Below are positions 8,608 to 17,887 of a stretch of DNA of 64,000 bases, one piece after another; position 1 is the first letter of the stretch; every line of letters starts with the position of its first letter. The position numbers and the translations under genes are program-made. Location: NCBI GenBank assembly GCA_018824085.1, contig JAHJHI010000040.1, positions 124,001-188,000 of the forward strand, in the 5' to 3' direction. The notes under the pieces were generated by a model. It was not told the origin of the DNA. It worked only from the letters and a program-made list of their open reading frames with translations, and did no database searches. The stretch comes from Gammaproteobacteria bacterium (GTDB lineage: Bacteria > Pseudomonadota > Gammaproteobacteria > Burkholderiales > Rhodocyclaceae).

Positions 8608-9840
8608 ATGCGCCGAGCTGAAGCCAGCCCTGACATTGCTTTCACGGTCGAACGCCTGCACGCGGCGGACGAACCCCTGCGCATCGCCGTCGTCACCGAA
8701 ACCTATCCGCCGGAGATCAACGGCGTCGCGATGAGCCTCAAGCGCATGGTCGACGGCCTGCTCGAGCGCGGCCACCAGATCCAGCTCATCAGGCCGCGCC
8801 AGAACGCGGCCGACGCGCCGCTGGAGAACGGCCCGCTGCGCGAGGTGCTGGCGCGTGGCGTGCCGATTCCGAAATACGGCAGCCTGCGCGTCGGCCTGCC
8901 GGCAAAACAGAAGCTGGCCAAACTGTGGACGCTGGAGCGCCCCGATCTGGTCCATCTGGTCACGGAAGGCCCGCTCGGGTGGTCGGCGATGGCCGCTGCG
9001 CGCAAGCTGCGCCTGCCGGTCACCAGCGACTTCCACACCAATTTCGACGCCTACAGCACGCATTACGGCATCCGCTGGCTCAAACGCCCGATCGCCGCCT
9101 ACCTGCGCCGCTTCCACAACCTCGGCCAGGAAACCTATGTGCCGACACGCGCGATGCAGGACCAGCTCGCACACTGCGGCTACCGCAACGTCGAAGTCGT
9201 TTCGCGCGGCGTCGACATCGAACTGTTCTCGCCCGCGCGGCGCAGCAAGGCGCTGCGGGCCTCCTGGGGCGTCGGTGCCGACGAACTCGTGGTCGCCTTC
9301 GTCAGCCGGCTGGCGCCGGAAAAGAACCTCGACCTGATCGCGCGCGCCTTCGAAGCGCTGCGCGCCAGGCGCCCGGACGCCCGCATGCTGTGGGTTGGCG
9401 ACGGACCGGCGCGCGAAACGCTGGCGCGCCAGTATCCGCACCACGTGTTCGCCGGCATGCGCACCGGAGAGGATCTGGCCACCCACTACGCGAGCGCCGA
9501 CCTGTTCCTGTTCGGCAGCCTGACGGAAACCTACGGCAATGTGCTGGCCGAGGCACTGGCCAGCGGCCTGCCCGCCGTCAGCTACGCGCAGGCGGCCGCG
9601 GCCGAACTGATCGTGCCCGAATACAACGGCCTGCTGGCGGCGCCGGCGGACGAACGCGATTTCGTCACGCAGGCCCTGCGGGCCGGCCTGGACGATCCGC
9701 TGCGCATCCGCATGGCCGCCGGCGCACGCGCCAGCGCGGAGCCGCTCGACTGGGGCAGCGTCGTCGACACCTTCGCGCGGCGGCTGCGCAGCGCGGTGCA
9801 CAGCGCACGCCTGCTGCGGGACGCGCGCACAGGACTCTGA
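8608..9840 (+). CDS. GT4 family glycosyltransferase (GDP-mannose-dependent mannosyltransferase-like)
   Basis: A retaining GT-B glycosyltransferase of about 410 residues. The open frame extends far upstream, but similarity begins just before RIAVVTETYPPEINGVAMSL, so the ATG at 8608 was chosen. The N-terminal acceptor domain includes TSDFHTNFDAYSTHYG; the C-terminal donor domain has AFVSRLAPEKNLDLI, the GDGPARETL loop and GSLTETYGNVLAEALASGLP with the EX7E-type acidic pair. The closest named relatives I recognise are MgtA-like mannosyltransferases acting on glycolipids. The gene is divergent from the TlpA-like gene and stands 51 bp before the PfkB kinase. Confidence 0.83.
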   Translation: MRRAEASPDIAFTVERLHAADEPLRIAVVTETYPPEINGVAMSLKRMVDGLLERGHQIQLIRPRQNAADAPLENGPLREVLARGVPIPKYGSLRVGLPAKQKLAKLWTLERPDLVHLVTEGPLGWSAMAAARKLRLPVTSDFHTNFDAYSTHYGIRWLKRPIAAYLRRFHNLGQETYVPTRAMQDQLAHCGYRNVEVVSRGVDIELFSPARRSKALRASWGVGADELVVAFVSRLAPEKNLDLIARAFEALRARRPDARMLWVGDGPARETLARQYPHHVFAGMRTGEDLATHYASADLFLFGSLTETYGNVLAEALASGLPAVSYAQAAAAELIVPEYNGLLAAPADERDFVTQALRAGLDDPLRIRMAAGARASAEPLDWGSVVDTFARRLRSAVHSARLLRDARTGL

Positions 9841-9891
9841 CGCCGGACGAACACGCCGTATACTCGCGGCTTTCGTTCACCGTCCGTCACC

Positions 9892-10830
9892 ATGTCCGTC
9901 CTCATCTGCGGCTCCATCGCCTACGACACCATCATGGTGTTTCCGGATCGGTTCAAGCAGCACATCCTGCCCGACCAGATCCACATCCTGAACGTGTCCT
10001 TCCTGGTGCCGGACATGCGGCGCGAATTCGGCGGCTGCGCCGGCAACATCGCCTACAACCTGAAGCTGCTCGGCGGCGCGCCGCTCATCATGGCCACCGT
10101 CGGCCAGGACGCCGGCCCGTACATGGCGCGACTCGCGTCGTTCGACATCCCGGCCACGCATGTGCGCCACATCGAAGACGCTTTCACCGCGCAGTGCTTC
10201 ATCACGACCGACCTCGACGACAACCAGATCACCGCCTTCCATCCGGGTGCGATGAACGTGTCGCACGAAAACAGGGTGTCGGACGCCAGCGGCGTGAAGC
10301 TGGGCATCGTCGCCCCGGACGGACGCGACGGCATGGTGTCCCACGCGCAGCAGTTTGCCGATGCCGGCATTCCCTTCGTTTTCGACCCGGGCCAGGGCAT
10401 GCCCATGTTCGACGGCAAGGATCTGCTGAACTTCCTGGATCTTGCGCGCTGGTGCACTGTCAATGACTACGAGGCGCGGCTGCTGTGCGAACGCACCGGG
10501 CTGAGCGAAGCGCAGGTGGCGGAACGGGTCGACGGATTCATCGTCACACGCGGTGCGGAAGGGTCGCGGGTCTACGCCGGCGGCACGGTGACCGAAGTCG
10601 CGTGCGTCAAGGCCGATGCGCTGGCCGACCCGACCGGCTGCGGCGACGCCTACCGTGGCGGCCTGCTGTACGGCCTCAGTCAGGGCGCCGATCTGGTCAC
10701 GTCGGCCCGCCTCGCGTCGGTCATGGGTTCGATCAAGATCGCCAGCCGTGGCGGCCAGAACCATGCGCCGTCGCGCGCCGACATCGCCGGGCGCTATCGC
10801 GCGGCCTTCGGCACGGAACTCGATTTCTGA
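9892..10830 (+). CDS. PfkB-family carbohydrate/adenosine kinase
   Basis: A 312-residue ribokinase-fold kinase. It shows the N-terminal GGCAGNIAYNLKLLG glycine motif and the C-terminal PfkB signature DPTGCGDAYRGGLLYG, whose GCGD Asp is the catalytic base (the usual GAGD has Cys in place of Ala). The protein resembles the group annotated in betaproteobacteria as adenosine kinase or carbohydrate kinase. Substrate specificity cannot be decided from sequence. It is probably transcribed with the upstream glycosyltransferase. Confidence 0.84.
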   Translation: MSVLICGSIAYDTIMVFPDRFKQHILPDQIHILNVSFLVPDMRREFGGCAGNIAYNLKLLGGAPLIMATVGQDAGPYMARLASFDIPATHVRHIEDAFTAQCFITTDLDDNQITAFHPGAMNVSHENRVSDASGVKLGIVAPDGRDGMVSHAQQFADAGIPFVFDPGQGMPMFDGKDLLNFLDLARWCTVNDYEARLLCERTGLSEAQVAERVDGFIVTRGAEGSRVYAGGTVTEVACVKADALADPTGCGDAYRGGLLYGLSQGADLVTSARLASVMGSIKIASRGGQNHAPSRADIAGRYRAAFGTELDF

Positions 10831-10941
10831 GCGCGAAACATGTGCTCACGATTGGCCGGCTGACGGGTCGGCGACGGCGCGGTACAACTTTGCGCGGCCC
10901 CGCGCGTTGACGGGGTCCGGCGCACCACTCGGAGAGTCATC

Positions 10942-11382
10942 ATGAATCGCATCGCCATCGCAGCCCTGTCACTGGCCTGCCTCGCCGCGGCGGGTTGCCA
11001 GTCCAGCCTGTCCGGCGACACCTATTCGCGCGATCAGGCACGACGCGAAATGTCCGTGCGTCTCGGCACCGTTGAATCGGTACGGGAAGTCACCATCGAA
11101 GGCACGAAATCCAATATCGGGACCGCCACCGGCGCCGCCGTCGGCGGTCTGGCCGGGGGCCGCGGATCGACGGCCGGCGCCATTGCCGGAGCGGTTGTCG
11201 GCGGCGTGGCCGGCGCACTGATCGAAGAGGGCGCAACGCGCCGCTCCGGTCTGGAAATCACCGTCCGCCTCGATACCGGCCGGGTGATCGCCATCGTGCA
11301 GGAAGGCGACGAGAAATTCGCCGTTGGCGAACGCGTGCGCCTGGTCGGCGCCAGCACCAATACACGGGTTTCGCGCTACTGA
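10942..11382 (+). CDS. Glycine-zipper 2TM-domain outer membrane lipoprotein (SlyB/17-kDa-like)
   Basis: A 146-residue lipoprotein. The signal peptide ends in a lipobox with the acylated Cys at position 19 (LAAAGCQSS). Residues about 60-98 form a glycine zipper (GTATGAAVGGLAGG and GAIAGAVVGGVAGAL), as in SlyB and rickettsial 17-kDa antigen proteins, followed by a small beta domain. These proteins are thought to stabilise the outer membrane. A GGAGAG ribosome site precedes the ATG. It lies 111 bp after the kinase and 6 bp before the SEC-C gene. Confidence 0.85.
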   Translation: MNRIAIAALSLACLAAAGCQSSLSGDTYSRDQARREMSVRLGTVESVREVTIEGTKSNIGTATGAAVGGLAGGRGSTAGAIAGAVVGGVAGALIEEGATRRSGLEITVRLDTGRVIAIVQEGDEKFAVGERVRLVGASTNTRVSRY

Positions 11383-11388
11383 GCCGAC

Positions 11389-11817
11389 GTGACCGCTTCC
11401 CCGCATGACCCGACCGCCTGTCCGTGCGGCAGCGGCCGCTCCGCCACCAGCTGCTGCGCGCCGTACCACGCGGGCAACGCGGCACCGACGCCGGAAGCGC
11501 TGATGCGCTCGCGCTACAGCGCCTACGTGCTGGATCTGCGGGATTATCTGCTGGACACCTGGCACGCAAGCACTCGTCCGGCCATGCTGGAAGCGCCGGA
11601 GCCGGGTCTGCGCTGGCTGGGGCTGGAGGTGCGGCACTGCGCGCTGCAGGACGCCGCACACGGAACGGTGGAATTCATCGCCCGCAGCAAGAGCGGCGGA
11701 CGCGCCCACCGGCTCCATGAAACCAGCCGCTTCGTGCTGGAAGGCGGGCGCTGGTTCTATCTGGACGGCCACTTCACGCAGGCGGCACCGGGGCGGCGCG
11801 CACCGATGGCTCAGTAG
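11389..11817 (+). CDS. YchJ-like SEC-C motif protein (UPF0225)
   Basis: A 142-residue protein starting at GTG. The N-terminal CPCGSGRSATSCCAPYH motif is the zinc-binding SEC-C signature, followed by the RSRYSAYVLDLRDYLLDTWH and FVLEGGRWFYLDGHF segments characteristic of the YchJ family. The molecular role is not established; SEC-C modules often mediate protein or ribosome contacts. The gene is 6 bp from the lipoprotein gene and overlaps the convergent acidic small ORF by 7 nt. Confidence 0.85.
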   Translation: MTASPHDPTACPCGSGRSATSCCAPYHAGNAAPTPEALMRSRYSAYVLDLRDYLLDTWHASTRPAMLEAPEPGLRWLGLEVRHCALQDAAHGTVEFIARSKSGGRAHRLHETSRFVLEGGRWFYLDGHFTQAAPGRRAPMAQ

Positions 11818-12014
11818 TCGTCGGCGCCCTCTTCCTCTTCGTCCTGTTCTTCGTAGTCGTCGCTTGCCTCGTCAGCCACACGCGCCTCGAGAAAGGCCTT
11901 GAAGTCATCGGGGTCGCAGAATTCGTCGATGAAATCGGCGAGCACGCTGACGACCATGTCGGGGTCCCAGTCACACTGGTCTGCAGCGTCGTGAATCAGC
12001 TTTTCAGTGGCCAT
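11811..12014 (-). CDS. Small acidic protein, unknown function
   Basis: A 67-residue protein. The internal ATG at 12014 was chosen because it follows GGGAGAA at good spacing, rather than a longer frame starting at 12062. Residues 1-48 look like a helical fold with two Cys (DQCDWDP and DEFCDPDD). The last 19 residues are almost entirely Asp, Glu, Gln and Tyr, giving a strongly negative tail. I do not recognise a family. It lies between the convergent SEC-C gene and the GST gene. An acidic tail suggests binding a basic protein or metal, but this is speculation. Confidence 0.6.
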   Translation of the reverse strand: MATEKLIHDAADQCDWDPDMVVSVLADFIDEFCDPDDFKAFLEARVADEASDDYEEQDEEEEGADDY

Positions 12015-12087
12015 GTCTTTCTCCCGAAGGCTATTGGCCGTGCGCCCCGCACGGATGCGCAAAGGCTAGCACAGCAAGGCAAGCGGT

Positions 12088-12792
12088 TCACTGCCGCGCC
12101 ACGGTATCGGCGTTCTGGCCGAACAGCAGCGATTTTGACGCTTCGTCGACGACCGGTTTGTCGCTGACCTGGACACCGCGCTCATACGCGCGCCGCGTCG
12201 CCGCGCGCGCCGCGACCTGCGCCTGCCAGCGCTGCAGGTGCGGAAAGCTCTCCAGATCCATCTGCTGGCGCTTGTGCGGCACCACCCACGGATAGCAGGC
12301 CATGTCGGCAATGCTGTAGCTGTCGCCGCCGACGAATTCGTGCGTCGCCAGGCGCTTGTTCAGCACGCCGTACAGGCGGGCCGTTTCATCGACATAGCGC
12401 TTGATCGCGTAGGCGATCGGCTCGGGCGCGTACTGCACGAAATGATGGTTCTGCCCGGCCATCGGCCCCAGCCCGCCCACCTGCCAGAACAGCCATTCCA
12501 GCACCTGCACCCTTGCACGCGCCTCGAGCGGCAGGAACTGCCCGGTCTTTTCACCGAGATACAGCAGGATGGCGCCCGACTCGAAAACCGACAGCGGCGC
12601 GCCGCCATCGGCCGGGGCCTGGTCGACGATGGCCGGCATGCGGTTGTTCGGCGAAATGGCCAGGAACTCGGGCCGGAACTGTTCGCCGGCGCCGATATTG
12701 ACCGGGATGATGCGGTGCTCGATGCCCGTTTCTTCAAGAAACATCAACACCTTGTAACCGTTGGGGGTAGGCCAGAAATGAAGATCGATCAC
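12088..12792 (-). CDS. Glutathione S-transferase (YfcG/YghU-like)
   Basis: A 234-residue cytosolic GST. Translation was placed at the GTG directly preceding IDLHFWPTPNGYKVLMFLEE, with GAGG upstream, because the longer frame adds residues foreign to the family. The thioredoxin-like domain contains the TPNGYKV glutathione-site motif, NNRMPAIVD with the cis-proline, and FESGAILLYLGEK; the C-terminal helical domain contains the GDSYSIADMACYPWV motif. This pattern matches the Ure2p-like bacterial YfcG/YghU group, which act as disulfide-bond reductases using glutathione. Confidence 0.86.
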   Translation of the reverse strand: MIDLHFWPTPNGYKVLMFLEETGIEHRIIPVNIGAGEQFRPEFLAISPNNRMPAIVDQAPADGGAPLSVFESGAILLYLGEKTGQFLPLEARARVQVLEWLFWQVGGLGPMAGQNHHFVQYAPEPIAYAIKRYVDETARLYGVLNKRLATHEFVGGDSYSIADMACYPWVVPHKRQQMDLESFPHLQRWQAQVAARAATRRAYERGVQVSDKPVVDEASKSLLFGQNADTVARQ

Positions 12793-12934
12793 GATGGCTC
12801 GCCTCGAAATGAAGGATTTCCCAGAGCCTAACCGCGGCCGGGTGCCGCCGCCAGTCACATGACACGCGCAGCGTGGCGGATGTCCGCCACGTACAATGAT
12901 GCCTTTCCGCCCGACCGCCCAATCCCGCCCCTAC

Positions 12935-13573
12935 ATGCTCCAGCACGCCATCATCCCGGTCACGCCCTTCGAACAGAACTGCACGCTGCTGTGGTGCGAC
13001 GAAACCATGAAAGGCGCCGTCGTCGACCCCGGCGGTGACCTCGACCGCGTGCTCGCGGAAGTTGCCCGCCAGGGCGTGACACTGGAAAAGATCCTCATCA
13101 CGCACGGTCACCTCGACCACGCGGGCGCAACCGCAGATCTCGCCGAGAAACTGCAGTTGCCGATCGAGGGCCCGCATCCGGACGACCAGTTCTGGATCGA
13201 CGGTTTCCCCGTCCAGGCGCAGATGTTCGGTTTCCCTCCCTGCCGCCCCTTCGTGCCGACGCGCTGGCTGGCTGACGGCGACACGGTGACGGTCGGCAAC
13301 GTGACGCTGGACGTCGTGCACTGCCCCGGACACACGCCGGGCCACGTCGTGTTCGTCGACCGCGCCGGACGTCTCGCCCAGGTCGGCGACGTGCTGTTCG
13401 CGGGCTCGATCGGCCGCACCGACTTCCCGCGCGGCAACCACGCGGACCTGATCCGCTCGATCCGCGAAAAGCTGTTCCCGCTCGGCGACGACATCCGCTT
13501 CATTCCGGGCCACGGCCCGATGTCCACGCTGGGCGAAGAGCGCCTGCACAATCCTTACGTCGGGGGTCGCTGA
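12935..13573 (+). CDS. Metallo-beta-lactamase fold hydrolase (YcbL/glyoxalase II-like)
   Basis: A 212-residue MBL-fold enzyme. Family alignment begins at MLQHAIIPVTPFEQNCTLLW, so the second in-frame ATG was used. Metal ligands are visible: THGHLDHAG, then the His in CPGHTPGHVV, the Asp in GDVLFAGSIGRTDFPRG, and the final His in FIPGHGPMSTLG. The short length without the glyoxalase II C-terminal helical domain points to the YcbL type. It is followed 1 bp later by the pseudouridine synthase gene. Substrate is probably a glutathione thioester. Confidence 0.86.
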   Translation: MLQHAIIPVTPFEQNCTLLWCDETMKGAVVDPGGDLDRVLAEVARQGVTLEKILITHGHLDHAGATADLAEKLQLPIEGPHPDDQFWIDGFPVQAQMFGFPPCRPFVPTRWLADGDTVTVGNVTLDVVHCPGHTPGHVVFVDRAGRLAQVGDVLFAGSIGRTDFPRGNHADLIRSIREKLFPLGDDIRFIPGHGPMSTLGEERLHNPYVGGR

Positions 13574-13574
13574 C

Positions 13575-14264
13575 ATGCAACTCGAGCGCATCCTGCAGAG
13601 CCAGGGTTTCGGTACGCGACGCGAATGCCGCGCGCTGGTCCGCCTGGAAAGAGTCACCGTCGGCGGCGAAATGATCGACGATCCCTTCGCCGACCTTCCG
13701 GCCGAAGCACTTGAATTCACGGTGGATGGCGAGCCGTGGCGCTACCACGAGAAGGCCTATGTGATGCTCAACAAGCCGACCGGCCACGAGTGCTCGCAGA
13801 AGCCGAAGCACCATCCGGCCGTGTTCGCGCTGCTCGCGGCGCCACTGGTCACGCGCGCCGTGCAGTGCGTCGGACGGCTGGACGAGGACACCACGGGCCT
13901 GTTGCTGCTGACCGACGACGGGCAGTTCATCCACCGCCTCACGTCGCCCAAGCACGGCGTGCTCAAGCGCTACATCGCGACCACCAAGCACCCGCTCAGC
14001 GCCGCGCAGCTGGCGGCGCTGAGCGGCGGCGTCGTGCTCAACGACGCACCGGACGTATCCGTGGCCGCGCACGCGGTGGAGCAGCTGGACGACAACCAGC
14101 TCGCGATCACCATCGGCGAGGGCCGCTACCACCAGGTCAAGCGCATGGTGGCGGCCGCCGGCAACCGGGTCGAAGCGCTGCACCGGGTGGCGGTCGGCCG
14201 GCTCGAACTGCCGGCCGATCTCGCGCCCGGCCAGTGGTGCTGGATAGATCCGTCACAGGTATGA
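13575..14264 (+). CDS. rsuA: 16S rRNA pseudouridine synthase (RsuA family)
   Basis: A 229-residue pseudouridine synthase. An N-terminal S4-like RNA-binding domain (MQLERILQSQGFGTRRECR) precedes the catalytic motif VGRLDEDTTGLLLLT with the essential Asp, and the EGRYHQVKRMVAAAGNRVE motif near the C-terminus. The family isomerises U516 of 16S rRNA. The YVMLNKPTGHECSQKPK segment favours RsuA over RluB/E/F. It starts 1 bp after the hydrolase gene and sits just upstream of ruvB. Confidence 0.85.
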   Translation: MQLERILQSQGFGTRRECRALVRLERVTVGGEMIDDPFADLPAEALEFTVDGEPWRYHEKAYVMLNKPTGHECSQKPKHHPAVFALLAAPLVTRAVQCVGRLDEDTTGLLLLTDDGQFIHRLTSPKHGVLKRYIATTKHPLSAAQLAALSGGVVLNDAPDVSVAAHAVEQLDDNQLAITIGEGRYHQVKRMVAAAGNRVEALHRVAVGRLELPADLAPGQWCWIDPSQV

Positions 14265-14298
14265 GCAAGCGCCTGCGCGTGCGGGGTAGACTGCCCCG

Positions 14299-15387
14299 AT
14301 GATTCACACCGACCCCCTCCAAGGCGCGGCCGAAAGGCTGGTTTCCGCCGCACCCGCCAGCGTGCAGGAAGACGCGCTGGAACGCGCGCTGCGCCCGAAA
14401 CGGCTCGACGAATACATCGGCCAGCAGAAGATCCGCGAACAGCTGGACATCTTCGTCAGCGCCGCGCGCGCGCGCAAGGAACCGCTGGACCACGTGCTGC
14501 TGTTCGGCCCGCCCGGCCTGGGCAAGACCACGCTGGCCCACATCGTCGCAGCGGAAATGGGCGTGAACCTGCGGCAGACCTCGGGGCCGGTGCTTGAACG
14601 CGCAGGCGACCTCGCGGCGATACTCAGCAACCTCGAACCGAACGACGTGCTGTTCATCGACGAGATCCACCGTCTGAGCCCGGTGGTGGAAGAAATCCTG
14701 TATCCGGCGCTGGAGGATTTCCAGATCGACATCATGATCGGCGAAGGCCCGGCGGCGCGCTCGATCAAGCTGGACCTGCCCCCCTTCACGCTGGTCGGCG
14801 CCACGACGCGCGCCGGCATGCTGACCAATCCGCTGCGCGACCGATTCGGCATCGTCGCACGACTCGAGTTCTACAACGCCGACGAACTGGCGCTGATCGT
14901 GCGTCGATCTGCGCGCCTTCTGGATTGCGCGATGGACGACGCCGGCAGCGTGGAAATCGCGCGCCGCTCGCGCGGCACACCCCGCATCGCCAACCGCCTG
15001 CTGCGCCGCTGCCGCGATTACGCGCAGGTCCGGGCGGACGGCGCCATCACGCTCGACGTGGCCGACGCCGCGCTGACGATGCTGGACGTCGACGGCCTCG
15101 GACTCGACCTGATGGACCGCAAGCTGCTCGGCGCGGTGATCGAGAAGTTCGACGGCGGACCGGTCGGCGTGGACAACCTCGCCGCCGCGATCGGCGAGTC
15201 GCGCGACACGATCGAAGACGTGCTCGAGCCGTATCTGATCCAGCAGGGCTATCTGCAGCGAACACCGCGCGGTCGCATCGCGACGGCTGCGATCTACCGT
15301 CATTTCGGCTTCACCGCGCCGGGGCCTTCCGTGTCATCCCTGTGGGACAGCTCGACAGCACCTGCATCATCCACGAACGATCGGTAA
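14299..15387 (+). CDS. ruvB: Holliday junction branch migration helicase RuvB
   Basis: A 362-residue AAA+ motor that drives branch migration with RuvA. Walker A ([12 protein letters not shown]), Walker B ([11 protein letters not shown]), the GATTRAGML sensor region and the C-terminal winged helix ([27 protein letters not shown]) are all present. The protein carries about 20 residues after the conserved FGFTAP-like end, rich in Ser and Thr. ruvA and ruvC are not in the window. Confidence 0.96.
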   Translation: MIHTDPLQGAAERLVSAAPASVQEDALERALRPKRLDEYIGQQKIREQLDIFVSAARARKEPLDHVLLFGPPGLGKTTLAHIVAAEMGVNLRQTSGPVLERAGDLAAILSNLEPNDVLFIDEIHRLSPVVEEILYPALEDFQIDIMIGEGPAARSIKLDLPPFTLVGATTRAGMLTNPLRDRFGIVARLEFYNADELALIVRRSARLLDCAMDDAGSVEIARRSRGTPRIANRLLRRCRDYAQVRADGAITLDVADAALTMLDVDGLGLDLMDRKLLGAVIEKFDGGPVGVDNLAAAIGESRDTIEDVLEPYLIQQGYLQRTPRGRIATAAIYRHFGFTAPGPSVSSLWDSSTAPASSTNDR

Positions 15388-15454
15388 CATCCACTTTCAG
15401 TGGATTTTTCCGCCGCGCGGCAAGGCGTCGCAGCGGCTCGGGTAAAATTCGCCC

Positions 15455-15901
15455 ATGAATGCACCTGCGCAGCACGTTGACGGCTTTTCGTGGCCGGTAC
15501 GCGTCTACTACGAAGACACCGACAGCTACGGCGTGGTCTATTACGCAAACTACTTCAAGTTCGCTGAACGTGCGCGTACCGAATGGCTGCGTGAACTCGG
15601 CTTCGATCAGGTCGTCATGGCCGGGCAGGGCTACGGTTTCGTCGTGCGCTCGGCGCGCGGCGAATACCTCCGGCCGGCGCGTTTCAATGACGCCCTCGAA
15701 ATGCGCAGCACCGTCTCCGGAATCAGCCGAGTCGCCGTCGATTTCACGCAGCGCCTCTATCGCGGCGAAGAACTGCTCTTTGATGCCGTGGTCCGTGTCG
15801 TATGCATCGACCCGGCGCGCTCGCGCCCGGTATCGCTGCCCGCAACGCTGCGGGCGCGCCTCTCTCCCTCAACCCTTGCCGCCCACACCCGCCGACCATG
15901 A
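15455..15901 (+). CDS. ybgC: Tol-Pal system-associated acyl-CoA thioesterase
   Basis: A 148-residue hotdog-fold thioesterase. The signature [19 protein letters not shown] includes the catalytic Asp of the 4-hydroxybenzoyl-CoA thioesterase-like site. In proteobacteria YbgC sits at the head of the tol-pal cluster and is linked to phospholipid metabolism at the inner membrane. Its TGA overlaps the tolQ ATG by 4 nt, implying coupled translation. Confidence 0.94.
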   Translation: MNAPAQHVDGFSWPVRVYYEDTDSYGVVYYANYFKFAERARTEWLRELGFDQVVMAGQGYGFVVRSARGEYLRPARFNDALEMRSTVSGISRVAVDFTQRLYRGEELLFDAVVRVVCIDPARSRPVSLPATLRARLSPSTLAAHTRRP

Positions 15902-16575
15902 ACATCACAGAAGACCTCTCGATCATTTCCCTCATCCTGAATGCCAGCCTGCTGGTGAAGCTGGTGATGGGGCTGTTGATCGGCATATCGTTCATGAGCT
16001 GGTACTGGATCTTCCGCAAATCATTCGCACTGCGCGACGCGCGCAACCGTACCGACAAGTTCGAACTCGAATTCTGGTCCGGCGGCGACCTGAACGCGCT
16101 GTTCCAGAGCGCGGCCAATGACCGCCACAACGCAAGCGGCATGGAGCGCATCTTCGAGGCGGGCTACCGTGAATTCACCAAGCTGCGCGCTCGCCAGAAC
16201 ATCGACACCGCGACGGCCGTCGACGGCGCACGCCGCGCGATGCGCGCCACCTACCAGCGCGAGCTGGACGAACTGGAGTCGCACACGGCCTTCCTTGCCT
16301 CTACCGGTTCGGTCAGCCCGTACATCGGCCTGTTCGGCACGGTGTGGGGCATCATGAACGCCTTCCGCGGACTCGCCAACGTCGGCCAGGCCACGCTGTC
16401 ACAGGTTGCGCCGGGCATTGCCGAAGCGCTGGTCGCCACGGCGATCGGCCTGTTCGCCGCCATCCCCGCCGTGGTCGCCTACAACCGCTTCGCGCACGAC
16501 ATCGACCGCATTTCCATCCGCTGGGAAAGCTTCATGGAAGAGTTCTCCAACATTCTGCAACGCCAGGCACGGTAA
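15898..16575 (+). CDS. tolQ: Tol-Pal system proton channel subunit TolQ
   Basis: A 225-residue inner-membrane protein of the MotA/TolQ/ExbB family. The start was placed at the ATG overlapping the ybgC stop; the longer frame is ybgC shadow. Three transmembrane segments are visible: near residues 12-36 ([20 protein letters not shown]), about 135-155, and about 170-195 ([20 protein letters not shown]), with the [13 protein letters not shown] signature. It forms the ion channel with TolR that energises the envelope-spanning Tol complex during division. Confidence 0.96.
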   Translation: MNITEDLSIISLILNASLLVKLVMGLLIGISFMSWYWIFRKSFALRDARNRTDKFELEFWSGGDLNALFQSAANDRHNASGMERIFEAGYREFTKLRARQNIDTATAVDGARRAMRATYQRELDELESHTAFLASTGSVSPYIGLFGTVWGIMNAFRGLANVGQATLSQVAPGIAEALVATAIGLFAAIPAVVAYNRFAHDIDRISIRWESFMEEFSNILQRQAR

Positions 16576-16581
16576 GCCGCG

Positions 16582-17013
16582 ATGAGACGTCAACGCCGCC
16601 TGATGAACCAGATCAACGTCGTGCCCTACATCGACGTGATGCTGGTGCTGCTCGTCATCTTCATGGTCGCACCGCAGGCCACGCCCACCGGCAGCATCGA
16701 GCTGCCGAGCGTCGGCCAGTCGTCGCAGACACCGGCGTCGCCGATCGAAGTCATCGTGATGGCCGACGGCAAGCTCGCGCTGCGCGACCGCGACAAGGGC
16801 GCCGCCGAAAAAACGGTCACGCGCGACACGCTGATCGCGGGCATACGCGAGATGCAGGGCACCGACCAGACGCGCGCCGTGGTGGTCGCCGGCGACAAGG
16901 CGGCGCGCTACGAAGACATCCTGAAGGTGATGGACATGCTTCAGGGCAACGCCATCACCCGGATCGGTCTGCTCGTGCAGTCCGGCAAACCGTCGACGCC
17001 CGCCCAGCGCTGA
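16582..17013 (+). CDS. tolR: Tol-Pal system subunit TolR
   Basis: A 143-residue ExbD/TolR protein. A single N-terminal transmembrane helix contains the proton-path Asp at residue 18 (NVVPYIDVMLVLLVIFMV), followed by a periplasmic domain ending in MLQGNAITRIGLLVQ. It lies 6 bp after tolQ, and its TGA overlaps the tolA ATG by 1 nt (TGATG). Confidence 0.96.
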   Translation: MRRQRRLMNQINVVPYIDVMLVLLVIFMVAPQATPTGSIELPSVGQSSQTPASPIEVIVMADGKLALRDRDKGAAEKTVTRDTLIAGIREMQGTDQTRAVVVAGDKAARYEDILKVMDMLQGNAITRIGLLVQSGKPSTPAQR

Positions 17014-17852
17014 TGCACGATTTCGCATTCAACCGCCCGCAGCCCGGCAAGTGGCAATCCGCCCTGCTGGCCGCCGGCATGCACCTGCTGCTCGGGCTGC
17101 TGCTGTTCTACAGCGTGCGCTGGCAGACCAGCAAACCGGCGGCGGTGCAGGTCGAACTGGTGAGCGCGCTGCCGCCCATCCAGGCGCCGGCACGGACGGC
17201 GCCGCCGCCGAAGCCGGTCGTACAGCCGCCACCGAAGCCGGTTGTCGAACCGCCGCCGCCGCCCGCACCCAAGCCCGACATCGCGATCAAGGAACCGCCG
17301 AAGCCGAAACCTGTCCCGAAGGTGGAGCCAAAACCGGAACCCCGGTCCGAACCCAAGCCCAAGCCGGTGGAAAAGCCGCCCGAGCCGAAGGTGGAGCCGA
17401 AGCCGAAACCCCGGCCCGAGCCGCCACCGCCGGACACGCGGCGAGAACAGGCGTCGCAGGACAGGATGCTGCAGGAGGCACTGGCGCGGGAAAGCGCGCA
17501 GATGGCACAACGGGAAGCCGCGCGGGAAGCGGAAATGATGGCCAGGGTGGCGGCCGAGGGCGCGCGTCTGAAGGCGGTCCAGACCTGGGCCGACCGCATC
17601 AGCGCGCGCGTGCGCAACAATCTCGTGTTGCCGCCCGGCGCAAGCGGCAACCCGGAAGCACTGGTTTCCATTGCGCTGCTGCCGGACGGATCCGTCGTGG
17701 GCGAACCGCGCATGAAACGCTCGACCGGCAACGCAGCGCTGGATACCGCCATACTGCGCGCCATCGTGAAGTCGTCGCCGCTGCCCAAACCGGACGATCC
17801 ATCCGCCTTCCAGCGCAACGTGGATCTCATCTTCCGGCCGCTGGAGCAGTAA
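17013..17852 (+). CDS. tolA: Tol-Pal system energy transducer TolA
   Basis: A 279-residue bitopic protein. Residues about 17-36 form the N-terminal transmembrane helix. A Pro/Lys/Glu-rich stretch (about 55-150, many KP and EP dipeptides) spans the periplasm; a short Ala/Glu/Arg helix follows (about 155-195) where E. coli has a much longer Ala/Lys helix. The TolA/TonB C-terminal domain ends with NAALDTAILRAIVKSSPLPK. The protein is shorter than E. coli TolA (421 residues) because of this reduced central helix. It contacts TolB/Pal at the outer membrane. Confidence 0.93.
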   Translation: MHDFAFNRPQPGKWQSALLAAGMHLLLGLLLFYSVRWQTSKPAAVQVELVSALPPIQAPARTAPPPKPVVQPPPKPVVEPPPPPAPKPDIAIKEPPKPKPVPKVEPKPEPRSEPKPKPVEKPPEPKVEPKPKPRPEPPPPDTRREQASQDRMLQEALARESAQMAQREAAREAEMMARVAAEGARLKAVQTWADRISARVRNNLVLPPGASGNPEALVSIALLPDGSVVGEPRMKRSTGNAALDTAILRAIVKSSPLPKPDDPSAFQRNVDLIFRPLEQ

Positions 17853-17887
17853 GCCGCACACCGAACACATTTAATCGAAAGGACGCA

